A DNA stretch of 64,000 nt from Thalassobius sp047123305 (GTDB taxonomy: Bacteria; Pseudomonadota; Alphaproteobacteria; Rhodobacterales; Rhodobacteraceae). Where the stretch lies: the NCBI RefSeq assembly GCF_047123305.1, contig NZ_CP138918.1, positions 1-64,000 of the forward strand, in the 5' to 3' direction. The position numbers were made by a program, and so were the translations under genes. This document shows positions 9,083 through 17,354 of this stretch, in pieces. The notes below the pieces were generated by a model. It had not been told where the DNA came from and did not search any database. It saw only the letters and a program-made list of their open reading frames with translations. How positions within the stretch are numbered: position 1 is the first letter of the stretch; each line of letters opens with the position of its first letter.

Positions 9083-10321
9083 TTATTTGTAGACGCGGCC
9101 GCGTACTTTCTCGAGACGCTCGAGGATCTTGTCCATACGCTCGGGCTTCACCATGAACTCCTGGAAGCCTTCCATGCCGGCTTTGGCCATTTCCGCCGGG
9201 GCGTCACGGTCAAAGAACTGGGCGATGCCACCTTCGGTCGAGGACAGCATCTGGTAGCCCGCCTGCAGGAACTTGTCGTCGCCAACGGCCGAGTCTTTGT
9301 TGATCGGCAGCTGACCCAAAGTGTCGTTGATCTGGGTCTGCACGTCCGCCCGCGCCAGATAGGCAAGGAACTTCTTGGCGTCTTCTTTGTTCTTGGCGTT
9401 GGCCGGAATGTGGATGGTGTCGGTCGGCGCTTCTTCGGCCAGCGGCACATCCGGGTTGATGACGGGGAACTGGAAGAAGCCCAGCGTGTCATCGGTCAGG
9501 CCCGCCTCTTTCAGCGGCGCTACAGCAAAGTTGCCCATGACATACATGGCCGCATCGCCCTGCACCATCGGCGCCAGCGCTTCCTGCCAGCTGTATGCGG
9601 CGTGGTTTTCCAGGAAGAAGCCTGCGTCGATCAGCTCTTTCCAGTTGTTCATGGTCGCAACCACACGCTCGTCGGTCCAGGCCACTTCACCTTTGGTCAG
9701 CGCCATATGGAAGTCATAGCCGTTGGTGCGCAGGTTCAGATAGTCAAACACGCCCCCCGCGGTCCACAGATACTTGGTGCCGATGGTGATCGGGGTCACA
9801 CCATTGTCGATGAGGGTCTTACCGGCGGCTTTGAACTCGGCCCAGTTGGTGGGCACGGCAATGCCGAGGTTTTCAAAGATGTCTTTGCGGTAGTAAACGC
9901 CCCACTGGTAGTAGGTATAGGGCACGCCCCAGATCTTGCCGTCGATGGTCATCGACCCTTGTGCCGACGCCAGCGATTCCTTCAGGCCGTTTTCTTCCCA
10001 GACATCATCCACCGGCTCAAACAGGCCCGCGTTGACATAGGGCAGCATCCGGTTGCCCGCATACCAGTTGGCCAGATCCGGCGCATCCGCCGTCAGGAAG
10101 TTGCGGATCGAGGTCTTGTAGCCTTCGTGATCAAACAGGTTCCAGGTGACGGTGACATCGGGGTTTTCAGCTTCGAACCCTTTGATCAGTGCTTCAAAGG
10201 CGGCTTTCGGCGCCGGGTCCGACGTGTCGGTGTTGATCACCAGCTCGCCCGCCATTGCTGCACCTGTCAGCATGGTCGAGGCCAGAATGCCTGCAATCAG
10301 AGTCTTTGAGTGATGGAACAT
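9083..10321 (-). CDS. Galactoside ABC transporter periplasmic binding protein
   Basis: The 412-residue protein opens with MFHHSKTLIAGILASTMLTGAAMA, a Sec signal peptide with an AMA-GE cleavage site. The mature part is a family 1 extracellular solute-binding protein, with FEAENPDVTVTWNLFDHEGYK near residue 47 and VYYRKDIFENLGIAVPTNW near 134. It binds the sugar in the periplasm and delivers it to the two permeases downstream. The ATG at 10321 has GGAGGAAACC directly upstream, so the 10354 start is not used. It is the first gene of the operon, facing the IclR regulator. The ligand is inferred from the enzymes encoded downstream. Confidence 0.92.
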   Translation of the reverse strand: MFHHSKTLIAGILASTMLTGAAMAGELVINTDTSDPAPKAAFEALIKGFEAENPDVTVTWNLFDHEGYKTSIRNFLTADAPDLANWYAGNRMLPYVNAGLFEPVDDVWEENGLKESLASAQGSMTIDGKIWGVPYTYYQWGVYYRKDIFENLGIAVPTNWAEFKAAGKTLIDNGVTPITIGTKYLWTAGGVFDYLNLRTNGYDFHMALTKGEVAWTDERVVATMNNWKELIDAGFFLENHAAYSWQEALAPMVQGDAAMYVMGNFAVAPLKEAGLTDDTLGFFQFPVINPDVPLAEEAPTDTIHIPANAKNKEDAKKFLAYLARADVQTQINDTLGQLPINKDSAVGDDKFLQAGYQMLSSTEGGIAQFFDRDAPAEMAKAGMEGFQEFMVKPERMDKILERLEKVRGRVYK

Positions 10322-10370
10322 GGTTTCCTCCCTGTTGTTCCCAAAGTGCGTCATTTGGGTGTTGACTTTG

Positions 10371-10387
10371 GTTCCAAATAGTGGAAC
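10371..10387. promoter_or_regulatory. Probable IclR operator in the divergent promoter region
   Basis: GTTCCA and TGGAAC form a perfect 6-bp inverted repeat with a 5-bp spacer, centred about 58 bp upstream of the binding-protein start and 100 bp upstream of the regulator start. IclR-family dimers bind short palindromes of this kind. It is the only clear palindrome between the divergent genes, so control of both directions is inferred. Confidence 0.55.
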
Positions 10388-10479
10388 TTAATCTCAACTA
10401 TTGAAAATCATGCGCAATGCAGCTAAACGAGTCAACAGCCTCGTTGGCAAAAATGCTGCGTGGCAGGGAGGAGCAATCG

Positions 10480-11259
10480 ATGAACAAGCCGGTCAAAGGC
10501 GACGGAACTGTCGGAAAAGCTTTGGATATTCTGGATCAGGTGGCCCGTGTTGGCCGCCCCGTCCGGTTTTCCGAACTGCTGGAAGACAGCCCCCACCCGA
10601 AGGCCACGCTCTACCGTTTTCTGCAAACTCTGACGAATCAAGGCATGCTGTCCTACGACGAAGAACGGCAGGCCTATGCACTGGGTTTGCGTCTTGTACG
10701 TCTCGCGCACACTGCGTGGCAGCAGTCCAGTCTTGCGCCCGTGGCGCAGCCCTTGCTGGATCTTCTCGCCACCGAAGTGGGTGAAACGATACACTTGGCG
10801 CAGATGGAAAACGGACAGGTTCTGTTTGTTGATAAACGCAAAACCACGGATCGGTTCGACACTTTGGCCCAGGCGGGCCGCGTTGCACCGGCCCATTGCA
10901 CCGGTGTTGGCAAGGCCATCCTGGCGTTTATGACGCCAGAGCGGCTGGAACGCGCCCTGAAGCAACAGAACTTCATGCGCTACACCGCCACTACCCACCC
11001 CGATGCCGCCAGCATGATCGCTGAATTCGACCAGATCTGCGCCGACGGTGTCGCCTATGACCGCGAAGAACACGAAGAAGGCATCATCTCGATTGCCGCC
11101 CCCATTTTTACCGATGCGGGCAAGGTGATCGGCGCGGTCTCCATCGCCTCCTCCACCAACCGCAATTCCATCGAGTCGCTGGCCCAACACCGCGAGCGGC
11201 TCATCGCAACCACCACCAAAATCGGCGCGGCAGCTTCTGCATGGCAGTTTCCGTCATGA
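10480..11259 (+). CDS. IclR-family transcriptional regulator of the galactoside operon
   Basis: The 259-residue protein has an N-terminal winged helix-turn-helix (VGKALDILDQVARVGRPVRF, then PKATLYRFLQTL as recognition helix) and a C-terminal IclR effector domain with GVGKAILAFMTPE near residue 145, YDREEHEEGIISIAAPIF near 193 and GAVSIAS near 219. The ATG at 10480 follows GGGAGGAG by 6 bp; the upstream in-frame start at 10417 has no comparable site. It is divergent from the transport/catabolism operon and just upstream of the ATPase gene. A galactose-derived acid as effector is a guess. Confidence 0.88.
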   Translation: MNKPVKGDGTVGKALDILDQVARVGRPVRFSELLEDSPHPKATLYRFLQTLTNQGMLSYDEERQAYALGLRLVRLAHTAWQQSSLAPVAQPLLDLLATEVGETIHLAQMENGQVLFVDKRKTTDRFDTLAQAGRVAPAHCTGVGKAILAFMTPERLERALKQQNFMRYTATTHPDAASMIAEFDQICADGVAYDREEHEEGIISIAAPIFTDAGKVIGAVSIASSTNRNSIESLAQHRERLIATTTKIGAAASAWQFPS

Positions 11260-11294
11260 CCCCTGCCCGACCAATCGCTTGAAGGAACAATTGC

Positions 11295-12356
11295 ATGTCT
11301 GGTGTCACACTCGGCAAAGTCGTCAAGAAATACGGTGATGTACAGGTCATCCACGGTGTGGATCTGGAAATCGAAGATGGCGAGTTCTGCGTCTTCGTCG
11401 GCCCCTCGGGCTGTGGCAAATCCACCCTTCTGCGCATGGTCGCTGGTCTGGAAGAGACCACCGACGGCGCGGTGCACATCGGTTCGCGCGATGTGACCCG
11501 CGCGGATCCCGCCGATCGTGGCGTTGCGATGGTGTTCCAGACCTATGCACTCTACCCCCACATGACAGTGGAAGAGAACATGGGCTTTGGTCTGAAGATG
11601 AACAAAGTCCCCAAGGAGGAGATCGCCCGCAAGGTTGGCGAAGCCGCCGACATCCTACAATTGGGCGACTACCTGAAACGCAAACCCAAAGCGCTGTCGG
11701 GTGGGCAACGTCAGCGGGTCGCCATCGGCCGCGCCATTGTCCGTGGCCCCGAAGTGTTCCTGTTTGACGAACCCTTGTCGAACCTCGACGCGGAACTGCG
11801 GGTGGACATGCGGGTCGAAATCGCCCGTCTGCACAAAGAAATCGGCGCCACCATGATCTACGTGACCCACGATCAGGTCGAAGCCATGACGCTGGCCGAC
11901 AAAATCGTGGTGCTGCGGGCCGGTCACATCGAACAGGTCGGCTCTCCGATGGAGCTTTATCAGAACCCCGACAATAAATTTGTCGCCGGCTTCATCGGCT
12001 CCCCCTCGATGAACTTCCTCGAAGGGGTGGTCGAAGGCGGCAAGGTCCGCGTCGCCGCCCTTGGCGACCAACTGATCGACACGGATGTGGCTCTGCCTGC
12101 CGAAGGCGGCAAGGTCACCGTTGGCCTGCGCCCGCAGCACCTCTCGGTCGCGCCTGGTGACAGCGCCCTGTCTGTGGACATCCGCGAACGTCTGGGCGGT
12201 GTGGCTTATGATTACCTCTCCACCCCGACCGGCGAAGCGCTGGTGGTGGAGACCAAGGGTGACGAAGACATCCCAACCGGCGCCACCGTCACCCTGGGCA
12301 TCGAGGCAGGCAGCGCCATGTTCTTTGATCCCAAAACCGAAGCACGCCTGCGCTAA
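11295..12356 (+). CDS. Galactoside ABC transporter ATP-binding protein, MalK/UgpC type
   Basis: The 353-residue protein carries Walker A GPSGCGKST near residue 36, Q-loop VFQTYALYPHM near 79, signature LSGGQRQRVAIGRA near 134, Walker B VFLFDEP near 154 and the switch histidine in YVTHDQ near 189. The C-terminal third is the regulatory TOBE/OB region (VGLRPQHLSV). It energises the two minus-strand permeases. It is the only component on the plus strand, 35 bp after the regulator gene, so it is probably co-transcribed with it. Confidence 0.93.
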   Translation: MSGVTLGKVVKKYGDVQVIHGVDLEIEDGEFCVFVGPSGCGKSTLLRMVAGLEETTDGAVHIGSRDVTRADPADRGVAMVFQTYALYPHMTVEENMGFGLKMNKVPKEEIARKVGEAADILQLGDYLKRKPKALSGGQRQRVAIGRAIVRGPEVFLFDEPLSNLDAELRVDMRVEIARLHKEIGATMIYVTHDQVEAMTLADKIVVLRAGHIEQVGSPMELYQNPDNKFVAGFIGSPSMNFLEGVVEGGKVRVAALGDQLIDTDVALPAEGGKVTVGLRPQHLSVAPGDSALSVDIRERLGGVAYDYLSTPTGEALVVETKGDEDIPTGATVTLGIEAGSAMFFDPKTEARLR

Positions 12357-12364
12357 ACCAAATC

Positions 12365-12397
12365 AAGGGGCCGCTTTCACAAGCCGCCCCTTTCTTC
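12365..12397 (+). terminator. Rho-independent terminator after the ATPase gene
   Basis: AAGGGGCCGCTT and AAGCCGCCCCTT form a stem with one mismatch around a TCAC loop, followed by a T-rich tail (TTTCTTCTT). It starts about 8 bp after the ATPase stop. Confidence 0.8.
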
Positions 12398-12399
12398 TT

Positions 12400-12465
12400 G
12401 GGTCAAATATCCCGGGGAGTGAACGTTCAAAACATGTTTTGAAAGGAGAGGGGCAGCGCCCCTCT
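12400..12465. repeat. Intergenic repeat copy 1: GC hairpin, palindrome and ATATTT box
   Basis: On the plus strand: CAAATATCCCGGGG, then the 18-bp perfect palindrome TTCAAAACATGTTTTGAA (12426-12443), then AGAGGGGC-AGC-GCCCCTCT (12447-12465). On the minus strand this is a GC hairpin followed by a CCCCGGGATATTTG box, matching the parts at 49717-49792 and a partial copy at 46093-46123. The GC hairpin lies just beyond the aldolase stop and may also terminate that gene. Confidence 0.6.
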
Positions 12466-12470
12466 AATCT

Positions 12471-13301
12471 TTACCCAGCCTTAAACGCCCGCAACACCTG
12501 ACGGGCCGCGGCCGCCACGGGGTCATGGGTTTCTTTCAGGATGGTGACACGATCAAACCGCTCGGGATCGGCGTTCACTGCCTGCCGCATCGCCTGACCA
12601 AAGGCCATACGCAGCTCGGTGCCGATGTTGAATTTGCAGATCTTGGATCCGCGCGCCAGCGCCCGACGTTGCGCCACCGGCACGCCGGATCCGCCGTGGA
12701 TCACCAACGGCACCTCGGTCAGTGCCTCGATGGCGCGGATGCGCGGCTCATCAAGTCCACCTTCTTTGTCCTGTTGCAGATGGACGTTTCCGACCGAAAT
12801 GGCCATCGCATCCACACCGGTCTCTGCCGCGAACTGTGCCGCCTCTGCCGGATCGGTCCCGGCGGAGCCTTCGCCGCCCGAGTAGCCAACAAAGCCGATC
12901 TCGCCCTCGCAGGAAATCCCTGCCCCATGCGCCATCTCGACGATGGCACGGGTCTCTTCAATATTTTGCGGCAGCGGCTTGCGCGAGCCATCAAACATCA
13001 AAGAGGTGAAGCCGCTGTCCAGCGCCTCCCTGCATTCCTCGAATGTGTAGCCGTGATCCAGATGGGCCACCACCGGGACTGAGGCCGCATCGGCCAGATG
13101 CCGGAACATCTTGCCCAGCACGGGCAGCGGCGTGTGGGCGCGGCAGCTGGGGCCAGCCTGCAGGATCACCGGCACGCCCTCTTCCTCGGCCGCGGCCACA
13201 TAGGCGCGCATGTCTTCCCATCCCAGCGTGACAAGTCCCGCCACCGCATAGTTTCCCTTGAGCGCCGGTTGTAGCACATCCGCCAAAGTGACCAGAGGCA
13301 T
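12471..13301 (-). CDS. Class II ketose-bisphosphate aldolase, probably inositol-pathway type (IolJ-like)
   Basis: The 276-residue protein is a zinc-dependent class II aldolase: VVAHLDHGYTFEE (catalytic Asp and zinc His) near residue 80, SCEGEIGFVG near 129, VIHGGSGVP near 206 and CKFNIGTELR near 228. Because it sits beside iolC and iolD, the likely reaction is cleavage of 2-deoxy-5-keto-gluconate-6-phosphate to malonate semialdehyde and dihydroxyacetone phosphate. Fructose- or tagatose-bisphosphate aldolase activity is the alternative. MPLVTL at 13301 fits the family N-terminus; ATG at 13313 adds four residues and cannot be excluded. Confidence 0.8.
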   Translation of the reverse strand: MPLVTLADVLQPALKGNYAVAGLVTLGWEDMRAYVAAAEEEGVPVILQAGPSCRAHTPLPVLGKMFRHLADAASVPVVAHLDHGYTFEECREALDSGFTSLMFDGSRKPLPQNIEETRAIVEMAHGAGISCEGEIGFVGYSGGEGSAGTDPAEAAQFAAETGVDAMAISVGNVHLQQDKEGGLDEPRIRAIEALTEVPLVIHGGSGVPVAQRRALARGSKICKFNIGTELRMAFGQAMRQAVNADPERFDRVTILKETHDPVAAAARQVLRAFKAG

Positions 13302-13353
13302 GTTTGATCCCATCTGTTGCGCAGCCCCATGGCCACATTCAGTTGCGCCTAGC

Positions 13354-13371
13354 TATGCTAAGCCAAGCATA
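13354..13371. promoter_or_regulatory. Short inverted repeat upstream of the aldolase gene
   Basis: TATGCT and AGCATA are separated by six bases in an AT-rich gap between iolC and the aldolase gene. It could be a regulator site or promoter element; no clear -35/-10 pair was assigned. Confidence 0.25.
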
Positions 13372-13397
13372 AATAGCGATAGATTTACTACGCCTAA

Positions 13398-14378
13398 CTA
13401 TTTCGTCGGGCCCGGATGCGTTTCCAGAAATGCCTCCAACCCTTCAAGGTCCGGCATAGCGCCCGCACATCCGGGCTTGGAGACCACAATCGACGCGCAG
13501 GCCGATCCGCGCATCACCGCATCCCGCAAAGAATGCCCCTGCGCGATCGCTGACAGCAGGCCGGACAGGAAACTGTCCCCTGCCCCGTTCGGCTTCACCG
13601 CTTCCACCGGGAAAATGCCGGTGCGGGTCTCTTCCCCACCGTGCAAAGTGATCGCGCCCTCCGCGCCCATCTTGTAAATCACGATGCGCCCGTCGCGTTC
13701 CGCCAGTCGGCGCGCCATGTCGAGGCCCTTGTCCATGCCGCCCGCCATGAACCCAAACTCTTCGTCATTGCCAACAATCATGTCGCTCTCTTCGCCAGCA
13801 CGGCTCAGCACTTCGGCGGCGACTTCGGGTGAGGGCCAGCTGTAGGGGCGGTAGTCGATGTCAAAGATCACCGGCAGCCCCGCCGCCCGCGCGTTTTCAA
13901 ACGCGCGGAAGGTGGCCGAGCGCGACGGCTCGGCGGCAAAAACTGTGCCTGCGGTGATCAGCGCTGACCAATCGGCGTAGTTCACCTGATCCATGTCCTC
14001 CGGCGTCACCTGAAAGTCGGCAGCGCCGTTGCGGTAGATCACATTCTGGAAATCCTCGATGCAGCTTTCATACACCGCAAGTGAGGTGCGGGCTTCGCCC
14101 CCGACAGAGCGGACATAACGGGTGTCGACGCCGTATTCTTTCAGCCGGTTCACACAGAACCGTCCCACCGCGTCATCCGAGACCGAGGTGACCAGCGTCG
14201 CGTTGCCACCGAACTTCACGAGCCCCACACAGATATTGGCGGAGGAGCCACCAAGGTCCGCGGCGAACATGCCCGCGTCCTCGCTTTTGACGCCGATGGG
14301 GGTTGCGAAGACATCCATGCCCGCGCGCCCGAAGACAGCAAAACGGTTGCCCTTGATGGCCGAGATTAGATCCACCAT
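13398..14378 (-). CDS. iolC: 5-dehydro-2-deoxygluconokinase
   Basis: The 326-residue protein is a PfkB/ribokinase-family kinase: FAVFGRAGMDVFA at the N-terminus, DLGGSSANICVGLVKFGG near residue 42, and the anion-hole/catalytic motif EAVKPNGAGDSFLSGLL near 267 with the catalytic Asp. It phosphorylates 2-deoxy-5-keto-gluconate in myo-inositol breakdown. The ATG at 14378 shares one base with the iolD stop (TGATG); a GTG one codon upstream is possible. It is preceded by iolD and followed by the class II aldolase, the order expected for successive pathway steps. Confidence 0.92.
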   Translation of the reverse strand: MVDLISAIKGNRFAVFGRAGMDVFATPIGVKSEDAGMFAADLGGSSANICVGLVKFGGNATLVTSVSDDAVGRFCVNRLKEYGVDTRYVRSVGGEARTSLAVYESCIEDFQNVIYRNGAADFQVTPEDMDQVNYADWSALITAGTVFAAEPSRSATFRAFENARAAGLPVIFDIDYRPYSWPSPEVAAEVLSRAGEESDMIVGNDEEFGFMAGGMDKGLDMARRLAERDGRIVIYKMGAEGAITLHGGEETRTGIFPVEAVKPNGAGDSFLSGLLSAIAQGHSLRDAVMRGSACASIVVSKPGCAGAMPDLEGLEAFLETHPGPTK

Positions 14379-16246
14379 CACACACCCTTCCGCTGACGGT
14401 CACGGGTGGCTTCCCATTCCACATGGGCCTCGCGCACGCGGTCCGACTTGGTGACATGCGGTGTACCCACTTCCCACCAGGCGTGACCTTCGGTGGTCCA
14501 ACCGTCGTAAGGGTCGACGTCCATCACGATCACATAGGTCTTGTCACTGGCCTTGGCGCGTTTGAACGCCTCGCCCAGTTCTTCGGGGTTTGACACTTTC
14601 TCAGAGGTCGCGCCCATCGCCGCAGCGTGGGCGGCAAAATCCACCGTAAAGGGCTGCGGCACCGTGGGGCAATCGGCCAGCAGGTTGTTGAAGCTTTCGT
14701 TGCCGGTGTTGTTCTGCAACTTGTTGATGACCGCAAAGCCACCATTGTCCAGCACCAGAACGATCAGCTTCTTCTGGCTGAGCACAGAAGAATAGATGTC
14801 CGAGTTCATCAGCAGGTAAGATCCGTCACCGGTGAAGACGATGGTGTCCTTGTCCGGCTCCCGCTGGGCCTGCGCAATCCGCGCCCCCCAACCGCCAGCA
14901 ATCTCATAGCCCATGCAGGAGAAACCGAACTCCACATCCACCGTGCTTTGATCCAGTGTGCGCCAGTTGGCAGTGACTTCCGCCGGTAGGCCACCCGCCG
15001 CCGCCACAACACGGTCGCGCGGATCACAGATCGCGTTCACCACACCGATGGCCTGCGCGTAGGAATTCGGCCGGTTGTCGCCATAGCTGACATTGTCGGC
15101 AACATATTCCATCCAGGCCGCCCGTTGTGCCTTGGCATGATCGACCCAGGACTGTGGCGCGACATAGCCGGACATCGCCTGATCCAAGGCGGCCAATGAC
15201 AGTTTGGCGTCTCCGACCACAGGCAGCGACCGGTGTTTGCCCGCATCATGACGCGCCGCGTTAAGCGAAATGAACTGCGCCCCTTTGGCAAACGCCGTCC
15301 AGGACCCGGTGGTGAAGTCCTGCAGACGGGTGCCTACGGCGACAATCACATCGGCCTCTTCGGCAATGGTGTTTGCGGAGTTTGATCCCGTCACCCCAAT
15401 CGGCCCGATGTTCAGCGCGTGGCTGTCCAGCAGGTTGGCGCGACCGGCAATGGTTTCCACCACGGGGATCTGATGTGCTTCGGCAAAGGCGGTGAGCTCA
15501 GCCACTGCGCCGGAATACTGCACGCCGCCGCCCGCAATGATCATGGGGCGTTCGGCCTGCTTCAGTGCCTTGACCGCCTCGGCCAGCTCGTCCGTGTCGG
15601 GGGCCTGACGGCGGATGCGATGCACCTTCTTTTCAAAGAAGACCTCGGGATAGTCATAGGTCCAACCCTGCACATCCTGGGGCAGCCCCAGGAAGGCGGG
15701 GCCACAATCGGCGGGATCTAACATGGTGGCGATGGCATTGGGCAGCGACTGGATGATCTGTGCCGGATGGGTGATCCGATCCCAGTAACGCACCACCGGT
15801 TTGAAAGCGTCATTCACCCCATAAGTGGGATCACCAAAGTGTTCCAGCTGCTGCAACACCGGATCCGGCAGACGGGTGATGAAGGTGTCGCCGCACAGCA
15901 TCAGCATTGGCAGCCGGTTGGCATGCGCCAATGCGGCCGAAGTCACAAGGTTCGCGGTGCCCGGCCCCGCCGAGGCGGTGCAGAACATAAACCGCTGGCG
16001 CAGCCATTGTTTGGCATAGGCCGCCGCTGCGAACCCCATGCTCTGCTCATTCTGACCGCGATAGAGCGGCAGTTCTTCCTGCACCTCATGCAGCGCCTCG
16101 CCCAGACAGGTCACATTGCCATGCCCAAAGATGCCAAAGCCGCCGCCGCACAGGCGCATTTCCTGCCCGTCGATCACGATATACTGGTTTTCCAGCCAGC
16201 GAATGATGGCCTGCGCTGTGGTCAGCTGAACCGTCTTGTCACTCAC
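14378..16246 (-). CDS. iolD: 3D-(3,5/4)-trihydroxycyclohexane-1,2-dione hydrolase
   Basis: The 622-residue protein is a thiamine diphosphate enzyme. The N-terminal PYR domain has GIFGHGNVTCLGEAL and the catalytic-Glu region QNEQSMGFAAAAYAKQ near residue 62. The C-terminal PP domain has the cofactor motif FTGDGSYLLMNSDIY near 473 and ends the pocket with LDNGGFAVINKLQNNTGN. It opens the cyclitol ring made by IolE. Length is normal. Its start faces iolE across 165 bp that contain a LacI-type operator. Confidence 0.95.
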   Translation of the reverse strand: MSDKTVQLTTAQAIIRWLENQYIVIDGQEMRLCGGGFGIFGHGNVTCLGEALHEVQEELPLYRGQNEQSMGFAAAAYAKQWLRQRFMFCTASAGPGTANLVTSAALAHANRLPMLMLCGDTFITRLPDPVLQQLEHFGDPTYGVNDAFKPVVRYWDRITHPAQIIQSLPNAIATMLDPADCGPAFLGLPQDVQGWTYDYPEVFFEKKVHRIRRQAPDTDELAEAVKALKQAERPMIIAGGGVQYSGAVAELTAFAEAHQIPVVETIAGRANLLDSHALNIGPIGVTGSNSANTIAEEADVIVAVGTRLQDFTTGSWTAFAKGAQFISLNAARHDAGKHRSLPVVGDAKLSLAALDQAMSGYVAPQSWVDHAKAQRAAWMEYVADNVSYGDNRPNSYAQAIGVVNAICDPRDRVVAAAGGLPAEVTANWRTLDQSTVDVEFGFSCMGYEIAGGWGARIAQAQREPDKDTIVFTGDGSYLLMNSDIYSSVLSQKKLIVLVLDNGGFAVINKLQNNTGNESFNNLLADCPTVPQPFTVDFAAHAAAMGATSEKVSNPEELGEAFKRAKASDKTYVIVMDVDPYDGWTTEGHAWWEVGTPHVTKSDRVREAHVEWEATRDRQRKGV

Positions 16247-16338
16247 CGTTATGTCCTCCCGATGTCATCGCCGGATCTCCCATTTGTCCGACCATGCCGA
16301 TTGCCGCTTGCGCGTTTTCGAATCCCAAGCTACAGTTT

Positions 16339-16356
16339 TTTGCAACCGGTTGCAAA
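16339..16356. promoter_or_regulatory. LacI-type operator between iolD and iolE
   Basis: TTTGCAACCGGTTGCAAA is a perfect 18-bp palindrome with the central CG step typical of LacI-family operators. The 16-bp core recurs upstream of iolG (23208-23223), and a degenerate copy lies upstream of the LacI gene at 21224. It is placed to control both iolD and iolE. Confidence 0.8.
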
Positions 16357-16411
16357 GCGATTTGTGAGCCGTCGAAGAAACCCCTAAAAACCACTTGCAG
16401 AGATCAAGACC

Positions 16412-17305
16412 ATGAGTATTCGCATTGGCAACGCCCCCTGTTCCTGGGGTGTGGAATTCCCCAACGACCCACGCAATCCCAGCTGGCAGTCAGTGCTGAA
16501 AGACTGCGCCGCCGCAGGCTATAAGGGCATCGAACTGGGCCCTGTTGGCTTCATGCCCGAAGATCCAGCCGTGCTGGGTGAGGCATTGGCCGAACATGAT
16601 TTGGAGCTGATCGGCGGCGTGGTGTTCCGCGCCTATCACGATCCCGCCCAGTGGGACGATGTGCTGGACGGCACCCACCGCACCTGCAAGGCGTTGGTGG
16701 CCCATGGTGCCAAACATCTGGTGCTGATTGACTCGATCTCGGAACGGCGCGCGCCCACAGCGGGTCGTGTGGCTGAGGCCGAGCAGATGGACAAGGCCGA
16801 ATGGACCGCCTTCCGCGACCGTCTGGCCGAAAGCGCCCGCATCGGCACTGAGGAATATGGCCTGACTGTCGGCATCCACGCCCATGCAGCCGGTTTCATG
16901 GATTTTGAGCCCGAGCTGGAGCGCCTGCTCAATGAGGTGGACGAAAAGATCCTGAAGATCTGCTTTGACACCGGCCACCATTCCTACGCGGGCTTTGATC
17001 CTGTTGCCTTCATGAAGCGCTATATGGATCGCATCTCCTACATGCACTTCAAAGACATCGATCCCAAGGTGAAGGCCGAAGTCATCGCCAACCGCACCGG
17101 TTTCTATGATGCCTGTGGTCAGGGGATTTTCTGTAACCTTGGCGATGGTGACGTGGACTTCCCGGCGGTGCGGCAGCTGCTGATCGACAGCGGCTTTGAA
17201 GGTTGGTGCACCGTCGAACAGGACTGCGATCCGCTGCTGGATCCTGATCCCGTGGGCGATGCCAAGGTGAACCGCGAATATCTGGAAAGCATCGGCTTCT
17301 CCTGA
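16412..17305 (+). CDS. iolE: Myo-inosose-2 dehydratase
   Basis: The 297-residue protein is a TIM-barrel of the xylose-isomerase-like superfamily. It starts with IGNAPCSWGVEFPNDP, typical of IolE, and has YKGIELGPVGFMPE near residue 38, HAHAAGFMDFEPELERLL near 155, CFDTGHHSYAG near 189 (metal-binding Asp/His) and MHFKDIDPKV near 211. It dehydrates 2-keto-myo-inositol to trihydroxycyclohexane-dione. It is the first gene of a plus-strand pair with the Gfo/Idh/MocA gene, 49 bp apart. Confidence 0.94.
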   Translation: MSIRIGNAPCSWGVEFPNDPRNPSWQSVLKDCAAAGYKGIELGPVGFMPEDPAVLGEALAEHDLELIGGVVFRAYHDPAQWDDVLDGTHRTCKALVAHGAKHLVLIDSISERRAPTAGRVAEAEQMDKAEWTAFRDRLAESARIGTEEYGLTVGIHAHAAGFMDFEPELERLLNEVDEKILKICFDTGHHSYAGFDPVAFMKRYMDRISYMHFKDIDPKVKAEVIANRTGFYDACGQGIFCNLGDGDVDFPAVRQLLIDSGFEGWCTVEQDCDPLLDPDPVGDAKVNREYLESIGFS

Positions 17306-17354
17306 CGCCTTTGCGCAGGATTTGAAACGATCGACATTTGAGGGAGGACACCTC

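Noticed and set aside
9014..10309. 431-residue open frame on the plus strand
   Set aside because: It is the antisense of the binding-protein gene at 9083-10321, which has a signal peptide, ribosome site and family motifs; the antisense frame has none.
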